Made by a program: the position numbers and the translations under genes. Below the pieces are notes generated by a model, which was not told where the DNA came from, made no database searches, and was given only the letters and a program-made list of their open reading frames with translations. A DNA stretch of 7,584 bases from an uncultured Ruminococcus sp. (GTDB taxonomy: Bacteria; Bacillota; Clostridia; Oscillospirales; Ruminococcaceae), in contig CALEPT010000170.1 in the NCBI GenBank assembly GCA_937910385.1, forward strand, positions 1-7,584, written 5' to 3'. Below, one piece after another: positions 1-7,019 of the stretch. Each line of letters starts with the position of its first letter. The first letter of the stretch is position 1.

Positions 1-65
1 GTGCTGTTATGGGCAAATCTATGTCCATCTTTGCTTAGGGGTTCTGAATAGTTACGAATTATCTT

Positions 66-698
66 TTAGCGCTTATTGAACTTTGAAATAGCTATCGTTA
101 CTATTGGTATCAAAATAGAAATAAAAGGTATTGCTTTTGTAGCTATTTGTGAAATGCTGGAAATCGATTCTAAAGGGAATTTATCTACAATTAAGAGCAA
201 AATACCAATTCCTACAAAAAAGCCAATGATACATAAAAATGAAATAAACCTATTTATCATTCCAGATCTCACAAAATTTTCTTCCGTCGGCAGAACGACT
301 AAGGGTATACCGTGAAGTTTTATTCTCAATTTTTTATTTGCTCTGGAATCAATGTAATCCGTTGATCTAATATTTTTTATTGCACCATATAAGCAAAGGA
401 AATCATCCTCTTTCACCTTTTCGTATCTTTTGGCATAATGATGATTTGTTTTAAGTGTTACATGGTATGTACTATCTTCATCTACAAATTTTAATGTTAT
501 ACGATAGGAATAGTCATTTCTTGTACGAAATCTTATATGAGTATAGTTAACGACAAAAGCATGCTTTCTCTCGGCGTAATCGCTATAAAATTCATCATAT
601 ATTCGTTCGGTTTTGTGCGATGAAACACAGTGAAACAACCACCCTATACTAAACGGAATAAGTATACAAACTGAAACTAACAGGTAAATTTCAACCAT
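66..698 (-). CDS. Three-TM membrane protein of unknown function, coupled to the VWA protein gene
   Basis: I do not recognise this 210-aa protein. Hydrophobic segments lie at about residues 4-24, 151-171 and 187-205. Between the first and second is a polar region of about 125 residues, rich in alternating charged, aromatic and beta-branched residues, that is probably a beta-rich soluble domain; the extreme C-terminus is basic (SKFNKR). The topology therefore suggests one domain between membrane anchors plus a C-terminal hairpin. I chose the ATG at 698: AAAAGGA lies 11 nt upstream, and the start overlaps the stop of the preceding gene in ATGGTTGA. A TTG at 725 would add nine residues but has a weaker ribosome site. 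The overlap implies one mRNA and translational coupling with the large secreted VWA protein. It could anchor, assemble or export that protein, or be an immunity partner; none of these is shown by sequence. No terminator is visible before the window ends. Confidence 0.82.
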   Translation of the reverse strand: MVEIYLLVSVCILIPFSIGWLFHCVSSHKTERIYDEFYSDYAERKHAFVVNYTHIRFRTRNDYSYRITLKFVDEDSTYHVTLKTNHHYAKRYEKVKEDDFLCLYGAIKNIRSTDYIDSRANKKLRIKLHGIPLVVLPTEENFVRSGMINRFISFLCIIGFFVGIGILLLIVDKFPLESISSISQIATKAIPFISILIPIVTIAISKFNKR

Positions 699-3600
699 TT
701 GAATGAATGTCCTTTTTGCAGTCAATTACAAGATATCCATCATTCATATAATCATCGCTTAACCATGTACGGTTTGTGTTACAAAGTCCTATCAGCTCAT
801 CATACTGTAAACCGTGGATTAATGGAGCCTCCTGAAGATCTCTGAATTTTTGATTTGCTTCTCTTCTTGAATATAAAAGATAATTATAGTGATTATAAAT
901 ATAATCTGCATTTTCCTTTTCATAACTCCAAACAGGGAATTTAAATCTGATTCCAGATGAATGCGATGATTTTACTTTAGTATCCAGCATAGTCGCAAGT
1001 GCATCAGCTGTACTCGCTGCACAGCAAGTCCTAACCGCAGCTTCAGAAGCTGCCGAAATACCATTAATATTTCCAAGAGCTAATGCAGCTTCAATCGCTA
1101 CTCCAACAGGACCAGCCATACTAATCGCAATATGAGTACCATTAAAGGCAACTTGCGCCCCAACTGCTTCGACTGTTTCAGAAATAGTATCAATAAGACT
1201 TGTTTGTCCGCTGTAAAGATATGGCAGCATTGTATTGACAGCATTTATTAACCGCTCATCATCAGTATTATCTTTGACTTCATTCAGTATATCAATTGAA
1301 TCATCAAAAAGAATGCCTATGCAGTATAATGATGAATAGGTGCAAGCGGTTTCAACGCCGACATCTGCTATTGTAAATGCTCGTACTGCATAATCCATCC
1401 AAGCGTAACCAGAAATGTTTTTCACCGAAGTACTAAAGTTGGCTTTTAATGCCCATTTGTCAGGTCGAATTTTAGCCCATGTATTCAAATAACTATTAGA
1501 ATTAATAAATGCGTTATAGCAATCTTTAAGATCATCTATGGATTCTGATGCTCTTAGTGCTTCTTTAGCTTTCAAAAACTCTTGATAATTCCTCCATCCT
1601 TCAACATAATCATCTATCACAACATCTCCAGTACCTGCAAAAAGCTCAGATGTGTATATGCCCTCAAGCAAATAAAAAGTATTAGAGAGCGCATCTCGTG
1701 TTTTTTTGTATTCCATCTCTTCAATGATTCCATTCTCCATGGCATCAAGAATATCAATAAGCTCTCGAATATAAAGTTCGTCTTCATCTTTATAGCTGTA
1801 GACCTTGTTGCCGATGAGACGACCGATTCCATTAATAAATCCAGCACCATCACCATTTATTGTTTGATTTTTATATGCACTGGCGATATAATCCGTATTT
1901 GCTAAGTGATTCAACTGATTTTCGTTCAGAAGAATAGAAACCTCATTTGGATTAGAACCAAATTTGTTACGTTCATCTCCATCGATATAATCATCGGTAT
2001 CCGTATCTTCTTTAGAAGGATATGACATTATTTGTACGTAAGTGTGCTTAACATCGGTTGAACTCCTATGAACTCGAACCTCTTCATTATTTTTAAGCCC
2101 ATCATGATCAAAATCTCCCTCTAAATCCTGCTGTACACTATTGAATAAAGCTGTTGCTGCATCAATTTTTGATTTTTGAAGTTTGCCTTCAAGTGGATTG
2201 CCGAATGGAAATACGGTGTTACCAAAACCATCATTGTATTGTCCTGTACACATTTTCCATGTATCATAATCGCTTATACCATCACCATTACTATCTGTTA
2301 TATAATCTATCGTTAAATCTTTGATTTTCTGATAGCAATCAGATAATTCGCTAATATCAGAAATATTGAAGAATTTTCCTCCAGTTTGTGTGGCAATTTT
2401 ATCTAACAAGTCTCCATTTGAATAATGAGTTAATCCAATTGTAAAAATAGTAATTTGTTTATCTTGTGCTGACTTAATAATTTCATCATAATCATAATGA
2501 AAATGCGTGTCTTCTCCATCAGTCAAAAATATTATGCACTTTACGTTTTCGCTATTTTTGAGTACTTGGATTGCAGAATGCAAACCCCATGAACCATCTG
2601 TTCCTGTGTAATCATTGCTAAGTTTACTTAAAGCCGCATCACATTTTGCTTTTCCAGCTTCATCTGCCTTGGTTAGTGGAAGAAGCAGTTTGGGTGAAAC
2701 GCTTCCAGTAAAAGAATAAATCGCATAGTTATCATTAATAGGCATATTGTTAACAAATGAAGCGGTTGCCTTTTTTCTCATGTTGTAGGGATCGTTATTA
2801 TCCATACTTCCAGAATCATCCAAGACAAAGACTAAATCTGTGTCTGTTTTAGCAGTGCTGTAAGCATCATCACTTAAAGGTAAATACTGGAATATTTCTG
2901 CACTTTTGTTGTATTTTGCATCAAATGCAGTTTTATTCAAAACCGTATATACAGAGAAATGTTCAAGTGACGCACTAACACTATTACCGCTAATCACCTG
3001 ATTATCAACTTCCTGAAGTCTACCTTCATCTTCATTATAATAATAAATTGCTGGAACAAACTGTTCATCTTCAATAATAGATTCATCAAATGTAAATTTT
3101 AGCGTAGCATTATCAAATTCTCCACTTGTAGAAAAATCATATGCATATCCCATATATCCAGGTGTAAAAGGGTTAACCACCATTTTTTCTTGATAAATTG
3201 ACATTTTGAAATCCTTGATTTCTTCTGCACCTGCAGTCAATGTTATTTCAGGTACACACCCCTCATCGCAAGATATACCAAACATATCAGGTGTGAAAAC
3301 TCTTGTAAATGTTTCATTTTCTGAAATATCTGGTTTTGCAGGATCCTTCCCCAATTCTATTTCGTCACCATCTTTAATACCGTCATAATCGGTATCCTCG
3401 TTAAGCGGATCAGTTTGATGGATAAAGACTTCATCACCATCAATAAGCCCATCTATATCGGTATCACGATTATAAGGATCTGTTCCTTGCATCATCTCTT
3501 GATAATTTGTTAGACCATCATCGTCGATATCATATTCGCCGTCAGAGATGCCAGAACAATAGCTATCCCATTTAATTGGACTTGTATATGTTGTCAACGC

Positions 3601-4506
3601 TTCATATCCATCGCTGAGAGTGTCTGAATCCGAATCTTGATTATGAGGATCACTTCCTATATATTGTTCAATAGAGTCTGGAAGTTTATCTTCGTCTGTG
3701 TCTTTTAAAAATATCCAATTACTGTATGATTCAAAGTAATCTGGGCAACCATTCTCATTTTCGTCTTTCATATACTGCCACTCATCATAGGGGATATCCA
3801 ATTGCTCAGAAGTAGTTCCCACGAATGAACTTGCATTGCTACTATTGTTAGCATTTACATTTGGACAGGTCAATTCTATGCTTTCCGCAATGATAACCAC
3901 ATTGTTGAGGTTAAGGTTCTGAGCATTGATAGTAACGCTACCGAACGGAGCATAAACAAGACCATTCAAGTTGACATTCTGGCTGTCAATGATAATATCA
4001 CCATACTTAGAGAAGATAAGCGATTCATTTGTGTTTTTTACTTCTCCGTAGAGGTTGATATCTTCCAGAGATTTTAGAGCATTGTTGATGTTTATATTTC
4101 CTGTCAGATTTGTTTCTCCCTGAACCTCTGTTGGCACATTGATGTTGATATTTAGTTCATCAAGAGTGTAGTCCTCATCATGTTTATCAACATTAGAAGC
4201 CGAAAAATACTGATTCTCAATCTTGTCAAAGATGAAAATCATGGATTCATCAGTACTCTCTGTTCTTGTGCCATTGATATTCATATTACCGCTTGAAACG
4301 ATGGTGCCGTTGGTTGCAACATTACCGTTCACGCAGAAGTTTCCCGCATTTACAGTAATGGCACCCTCGTTACTTGTAGCAGCGAACATCGTATACGGGT
4401 ATGGTTCTGTACTTTCATCTGCATGAGCTGAAACGATAGGTATTGCACTTACCGCCATCGTTGCACTCAGGGTTCCTGAAAGCAGACGTTTAAAAATAGG
4501 CTTCAT
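691..4506 (-). CDS. Large secreted VWA-domain protein with TSP3-like calcium repeats
   Basis: This 1271-aa exported protein is probably a surface adhesin or structural protein. Residues 1-29 are a signal peptide (KR charges, hydrophobic core, cleavage after AHA). Residues 45-235 are Asn-rich with repeated alternating INVN/NLN patterns, probably a beta-helix. Residues 248-389 carry six TSP3-like loops of the DxDxDGxxDxxE type. Residues 395-525 look Ig-like and end in H516-F-S. The VWA domain spans about 555-735 with an intact MIDAS: D563-x-S565-x-S567, T636 in TGTDG, and D663 in LTDGED. Three more calcium loops start at 738, 798 and 834. Residues 860-1271 form a mostly helical tail with a hydrophobic Ala/Gly-rich stretch (about 1115-1175) that I cannot assign. 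There is no LPXTG anchor. The ATG at 4506 is supported by AGGAGGG six bases upstream, the signal peptide and the promoter; a longer frame to 4605 would begin inside the -35 box. The VWA and calcium-loop assignments are strong; the adhesion role is inferred. Confidence 0.93.
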   Translation of the reverse strand: MKPIFKRLLSGTLSATMAVSAIPIVSAHADESTEPYPYTMFAATSNEGAITVNAGNFCVNGNVATNGTIVSSGNMNINGTRTESTDESMIFIFDKIENQYFSASNVDKHDEDYTLDELNININVPTEVQGETNLTGNININNALKSLEDINLYGEVKNTNESLIFSKYGDIIIDSQNVNLNGLVYAPFGSVTINAQNLNLNNVVIIAESIELTCPNVNANNSSNASSFVGTTSEQLDIPYDEWQYMKDENENGCPDYFESYSNWIFLKDTDEDKLPDSIEQYIGSDPHNQDSDSDTLSDGYEALTTYTSPIKWDSYCSGISDGEYDIDDDGLTNYQEMMQGTDPYNRDTDIDGLIDGDEVFIHQTDPLNEDTDYDGIKDGDEIELGKDPAKPDISENETFTRVFTPDMFGISCDEGCVPEITLTAGAEEIKDFKMSIYQEKMVVNPFTPGYMGYAYDFSTSGEFDNATLKFTFDESIIEDEQFVPAIYYYNEDEGRLQEVDNQVISGNSVSASLEHFSVYTVLNKTAFDAKYNKSAEIFQYLPLSDDAYSTAKTDTDLVFVLDDSGSMDNNDPYNMRKKATASFVNNMPINDNYAIYSFTGSVSPKLLLPLTKADEAGKAKCDAALSKLSNDYTGTDGSWGLHSAIQVLKNSENVKCIIFLTDGEDTHFHYDYDEIIKSAQDKQITIFTIGLTHYSNGDLLDKIATQTGGKFFNISDISELSDCYQKIKDLTIDYITDSNGDGISDYDTWKMCTGQYNDGFGNTVFPFGNPLEGKLQKSKIDAATALFNSVQQDLEGDFDHDGLKNNEEVRVHRSSTDVKHTYVQIMSYPSKEDTDTDDYIDGDERNKFGSNPNEVSILLNENQLNHLANTDYIASAYKNQTINGDGAGFINGIGRLIGNKVYSYKDEDELYIRELIDILDAMENGIIEEMEYKKTRDALSNTFYLLEGIYTSELFAGTGDVVIDDYVEGWRNYQEFLKAKEALRASESIDDLKDCYNAFINSNSYLNTWAKIRPDKWALKANFSTSVKNISGYAWMDYAVRAFTIADVGVETACTYSSLYCIGILFDDSIDILNEVKDNTDDERLINAVNTMLPYLYSGQTSLIDTISETVEAVGAQVAFNGTHIAISMAGPVGVAIEAALALGNINGISAASEAAVRTCCAASTADALATMLDTKVKSSHSSGIRFKFPVWSYEKENADYIYNHYNYLLYSRREANQKFRDLQEAPLIHGLQYDELIGLCNTNRTWLSDDYMNDGYLVIDCKKDIHSNG

Positions 4507-4511
4507 ATATG

Positions 4512-4518
4512 CCCTCCT
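4512..4518 (-). promoter_or_regulatory. Ribosome binding site of the VWA gene
   Basis: AGGAGGG on the minus strand lies six bases before the ATG at 4506. It is a near-perfect Shine-Dalgarno match and decides the start over an upstream in-frame TTG at 4605, which adds 33 residues with no signal-peptide character. Confidence 0.9.
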
Positions 4519-4528
4519 AAATAATATT

Positions 4529-4569
4529 ACGCTTGAATCCATACATAAGGACGTATGTAAATCAAGCGT
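4529..4569 (-). promoter_or_regulatory. 5'-UTR stem-loop at the start of the VWA transcript
   Basis: ACGCTTGA (4569-4562) and TCAAGCGT (4536-4529) form a perfect 8-bp outer stem. Inside it TACATA and TATGTA form a 6-bp stem over a CGTCCT loop, with a 2/5 asymmetric internal loop between the two stems. The predicted transcription start is near 4570, so the hairpin begins at about the first base of the mRNA and ends about 10 nt before the Shine-Dalgarno sequence. It may protect the 5' end of the mRNA from decay. As an inverted repeat just downstream of the promoter it could also be an operator. There is no U-tract after it, so it is not a standard terminator. Confidence 0.7.
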
Positions 4570-4576
4570 TATGTTT

Positions 4577-4605
4577 ATTATATCAATTTGATAGTATTTT
4601 GTCAA
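4577..4605 (-). promoter_or_regulatory. Consensus sigma-A promoter of the VWA operon
   Basis: The minus strand reads TTGACA (4605-4600), a 17-base spacer, then TATAAT (4582-4577), matching the consensus at all twelve positions with ideal spacing. The predicted start is an A near 4570, giving a 5' UTR of about 64 nt. The strength implies high basal expression unless the downstream inverted repeat or a regulator restrains it. Confidence 0.92.
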
Positions 4606-4815
4606 TAGACAATATGGCTTATATGTTTATGCAATAGTAGCAACAATTTACGCATTTTAATTATTGATTATCTTTCTACACCAGTTTTACAATGTTCTTC
4701 TGAATACTTCGATATGTTCACTTGATGCGAATGTATATTTTGTTTAGTTGTGCTATCGACATATTAGTTGTGATTGTTGTAATCATATTCAGGGTGAGGA
4801 GAGAGAAATAATAGC

Positions 4816-4869
4816 AAAAAGACCTGAGTGACTAAGGGGAAGAATTTCCTTTGTTACTGAGGTCTTTTT
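4816..4869 (-). terminator. Bidirectional intrinsic terminator
   Basis: AAAAAGACCT (4816-4825) and AGGTCTTTTT (4860-4869) pair over 10 bp. The stem continues imperfectly inward: the flanks GAGTGACTAAGG and CCTTTGTTACTG pair at most positions, closing a loop of about 10 nt. Each strand reads a T-run after the stem, so it can stop transcription both ways. On the minus strand it lies about 40 nt after the 32-codon ORF and about 210 nt after the sensor gene, and so closes that unit before the VWA promoter. Confidence 0.85.
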
Positions 4870-4909
4870 CATCGAATATGGTTATTGCCTGATTTTACAG
4901 CGGGTGTAC

Positions 4910-5008
4910 TTATAAGTGCTTCACGGAAGAAAAGCACAATCCGCCCGGATAGGAGTTTATTGCCTCCTTGATAGACTTTGTAATAGCTGCTCTATTCTCA
5001 CTTTTCAT
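4910..5008 (-). pseudogene. 32-codon ORF, probable 5' remnant of a sensor histidine kinase gene
   Basis: The ORF runs from an ATG at 5008 to a TAA at 4910, with AGGAG seven bases before the start, and begins 69 nt after the sensor gene's stop. The peptide is MKSENRAAITKSIKEAINSY followed by PGGLCFSSVKHL. I recall that the second sensor gene in 7TM/ATPase kinase pairs of Ruminococcaceae starts with a similar helix and a GGLCF-type motif leading into a PAS domain. If so, homology ends around LCFS and the rest of the gene is lost. The alternative is a real small peptide: PGG precedes a nine-residue tail, loosely like a double-glycine leader, and the ORF sits between a sensor gene and a terminator. 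The intact ribosome site means it may still be translated either way. Confidence 0.5.
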
Positions 5009-5077
5009 ATAATATCTCCTCGCTTTCAAAGGCTGAAAAACCGTTATTATTTCTGATATCGCCTGTTTAACCTCATT

Positions 5078-6601
5078 TCATTGTGCATATATACTTACTG
5101 TATCCCGTGCTATTATATCGAACTTCACAAGCGAAAAATCCTTATTCTCTATCTCTTTTTCTACAGAGTCGAATATCTCCAGCGAATATTCGGGAGAATA
5201 GATACCTTCTGGCTCCCACACAAGTTGAGAGCTGACACCCATGAGTCTCAGGCACATTATCATATCCGCGAGGCTTAGTCTGAGCTCCTCCATTTCTATC
5301 GTGCCGCTCTCCTGCTCTATGAGCCTGAGATTGCAGCGCCGCTTGACATATGTTCCGATAAGGCAAAGCTTTTTGAAAAGCTCCTCAACATTATCCCTGT
5401 CAGGAGCGCTCATAAGCTGCTTCATAAGCTCGAGGTGTCTTCCTACCTCCGCAGTAAGGCGATCATATATCTGATTCTGCGCCGAAACGCTTGCTTCTTC
5501 AGATTTTGCACGAAGCTCTTCTCTCAGCAGTTGGCTTTCCTGCTGAAGTTCAGCTGCAGTTTTGTTCAGCTCATTTATTACAGAATAGATCCTTGAAACG
5601 TCCTTATGGTATATAAGATATCCATCATGTATCTTATGCAGGTGAAGCTCATGCCCCGATTCGTCGGATATCATTGAGTTATTTTTCAACTCGTCAAACT
5701 CGCCTGACTGAAGCTCTCGCGCATGTCTGGAGCATATCCGGGTAACACCGCGGCTGCTTACTATCCTCATTCCTACTGTAGACTGCTCAAACACCATGCC
5801 GTACTGAGTATTTACGGGGACCAATCCCAGAATAATGCAGCTTTCCCACGACATCGCCTCAAGAAAGTAGAGCTTTGCCGTCAGCTCGATGAGCTCTCTC
5901 TTGGCAACAAATCCGTTTATAAAATACGGCATAACTATCAAGGGCATTGCGATCCCCACAAGAAGCGGAAGCAGCTTAAGATTCCTATTTGCCTTTATCT
6001 GCTTCGTTCTATGGTAAATTATCAGCATTCGGCAAACTATCAGCATAGTCGCCCAAAGAAGTATTACTATTATACCGAAATTTGCATGGAAATACAGATT
6101 CTCCTCCTCGCCGGGAAGTACTCTGAAAACAATGTGATGCTTTTCATTTGTCAGCATAAGCACTACAAGAAACAGATCCGGTATCAGCAAAAGATACCAC
6201 TTTTTCGGAATACTGTATGCCTCGCCCCTTCCCAGACCAAATGCCGCATACATTCCGAAAAGAGTCGTTACGATCAGAGGAAAAACTATAAAATATCCGC
6301 TTATGCGCATGATGTGAACGTTTTTATACAATACAGCTTCCTGTATCAGCCTTACAGTCAGCCAGAATATCATAACGCAGCTTTCAAGTCTTAGACATAG
6401 CAGCATACTTTTCTGAGTTATGCGGCTTTTCAAGGAATACAGCCAGATCCCCATAAGAAGCATATATACTGCGTATACGATAAACGGTCTTATTCTATCA
6501 CCCGCAAAAAAACATATGCTGATCTTCCGATAGAGAGAGACTGTACACAGCATCAGGAATGCCGATGCGATCAACAGGAAAGTTTTTCTATTCTCGCGCA
6601 T
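5078..6601 (-). CDS. 7TM sensor protein of the histidine kinase 7TM family, lacking clear kinase motifs
   Basis: This 507-aa protein is probably the membrane sensing half of a signalling pair. About seven hydrophobic segments lie in residues 7-226, followed by a region ending in SCIILGLVPVNTQY near 255-270, typical of the histidine kinase N-terminal 7TM group. Residues 275-340 look PAS-like. Residues 340-370 form a Glu/Gln-rich coiled coil, and a helical region resembling a kinase dimerisation domain follows at about 375-425. I see no H-box His in the usual context (only GRHLELM) and no N, G1 or G2 boxes; the C-terminus stops soon after a partial ATPase-like fold. It therefore probably does not phosphorylate on its own. 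From memory, such proteins are followed by a second, catalytic sensor gene; here only a 32-codon ORF follows. The ATG at 6601 has a purine-rich but imperfect ribosome site. Fold assignment is by eye. Confidence 0.85.
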   Translation of the reverse strand: MRENRKTFLLIASAFLMLCTVSLYRKISICFFAGDRIRPFIVYAVYMLLMGIWLYSLKSRITQKSMLLCLRLESCVMIFWLTVRLIQEAVLYKNVHIMRISGYFIVFPLIVTTLFGMYAAFGLGRGEAYSIPKKWYLLLIPDLFLVVLMLTNEKHHIVFRVLPGEEENLYFHANFGIIVILLWATMLIVCRMLIIYHRTKQIKANRNLKLLPLLVGIAMPLIVMPYFINGFVAKRELIELTAKLYFLEAMSWESCIILGLVPVNTQYGMVFEQSTVGMRIVSSRGVTRICSRHARELQSGEFDELKNNSMISDESGHELHLHKIHDGYLIYHKDVSRIYSVINELNKTAAELQQESQLLREELRAKSEEASVSAQNQIYDRLTAEVGRHLELMKQLMSAPDRDNVEELFKKLCLIGTYVKRRCNLRLIEQESGTIEMEELRLSLADMIMCLRLMGVSSQLVWEPEGIYSPEYSLEIFDSVEKEIENKDFSLVKFDIIARDTVSIYAQ

Positions 6602-6637
6602 ATCCTCTCACTCTCTTTTCAACATTATCTATATCAT

Positions 6638-6646
6638 ATTATATCA
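6638..6646 (-). promoter_or_regulatory. Extended -10 promoter of the sensor gene
   Basis: The minus strand reads TGATATAAT: a perfect TATAAT (6643-6638) preceded by the TGn extension. The -35 region at the expected distance (GTGCAA) is poor, which extended -10 promoters tolerate. Predicted initiation near 6631 gives a leader of about 30 nt before the ATG at 6601. Confidence 0.65.
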
Positions 6647-6665
6647 CACAAAAATACATTTTGCA

Positions 6666-6968
6666 CTACCCGATTGTGTAGGAAACAGATTTTCTCAAAA
6701 CTATACTTTTGCATTGCAGCTTTTTTATGATGTTAGCCTCCTCCTTCAGCTCGAGCGTCCCGGCGCTTGTCGAGGCATAGGCGTGACCGGAATCGTGGTC
6801 TACGCTGACGTACACATCGCCGCGCTTGCTGAGCGAATCGGCGAACGCACGCTCCTCGATGACCTCGATGCACTTGCCGTGCGGCGTGACGACAGGCTTC
6901 GAGCGCTTGCCCGTGACGTTGACGTAGTCGGTGATGTTCACGCTGTCTGCTCTGACTTCGATTTTCAT
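6666..6968 (-). pseudogene. Truncated HK97-type prohead protease (prophage remnant)
   Basis: Residues 1 to about 77 of this 100-aa ORF read like the N-terminus of phage prohead maturation proteases: MKIEVRADSVNITDYVNVTG, then an EERAFADSL segment, then the VDHD motif whose H58 is likely the catalytic histidine, then TLELKEEA. Such proteases self-assemble inside the capsid and cleave scaffold and capsid protein. From about residue 78 (nt 6737) the sequence becomes Lys-rich and unlike the family, ending at a TAG. The segment with the catalytic serine is absent and the length is about half the usual, so it should be inactive. The gene starts at the ATG at 6968 behind a strong GAGGGGGTGAT ribosome site. 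Its 5' part is markedly GC-rich compared with the AT-rich tail and with the sensor gene beyond, supporting a recombination or deletion junction near 6737. Confidence 0.8.
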
Positions 6969-6996
6969 TTTATCACCCCCTCAAACGGGCATAAGA

Positions 6997-7019
6997 AAAC
7001 CGCCCTATATGAGCGGTTT
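6997..7019 (-). terminator. Possible weak terminator hairpin after the 71-aa gene
   Basis: AAACCGC (6997-7003) and GCGGTTT (7013-7019) form a 7-bp stem over a 9-nt loop. On the minus strand it is followed by a short interrupted T-run (TTTTCTT, overlapping the stem). The stem overlaps the last codons and TAG of the 71-aa gene and ends about 28 nt before the protease start. It may attenuate read-through or simply be an mRNA stability element. Confidence 0.45.

Larger units (their letters stand above)
4606..5077. other. Intergenic stretch between the sensor gene and the VWA promoter
   Basis: These 472 bases hold no long gene. The 4910-5008 part contains a 32-codon ORF with a ribosome site, and 4816-4869 is a strong terminator hairpin. 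The rest, 4606-4815, is AT-rich and shows no ORF with a credible ribosome site, no strong promoter on the plus strand and no obvious repeat. It may be decayed sequence or simply spacer. Confidence 0.7.

Noticed and set aside
1..65. Possible start of another minus-strand gene (ATG at 28) or end of a plus-strand gene (stop near 49-51)
   Set aside because: Only 9 to 16 codons are visible and no ribosome site is evident, so neither can be supported.
1582..1905. Plus- and minus-strand frames inside the VWA tail
   Set aside because: Both overlap the continuous 1271-codon gene, lack ribosome sites and give compositionally odd proteins.
3360..3770. Repeated Asp-rich DNA, considered as a DNA repeat array
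   Set aside because: The repetition is at protein level (DxDxDG calcium loops) with variable spacing and divergent codons; it is not a CRISPR array or tandem DNA repeat.
4620..4800. Possible decayed transposase (MSIAQL-like and KYSEEH-like fragments on the minus strand)
   Set aside because: The fragments lie in the wrong order and different frames relative to a transposase N-terminus, and no terminal inverted repeats are visible.
4788..4875. Short minus-strand frame starting MKKTSVTKEI near the terminator
   Set aside because: It is encoded almost entirely by the terminator hairpin and has no ribosome site.
5723..6394. A 223-codon open frame on the plus strand opposite the sensor gene
   Set aside because: It is antisense to a well-supported membrane protein gene, has no ribosome site, and its translation is Tyr/His/Gln-rich without domains; the frame is open by chance of codon use on the other strand.
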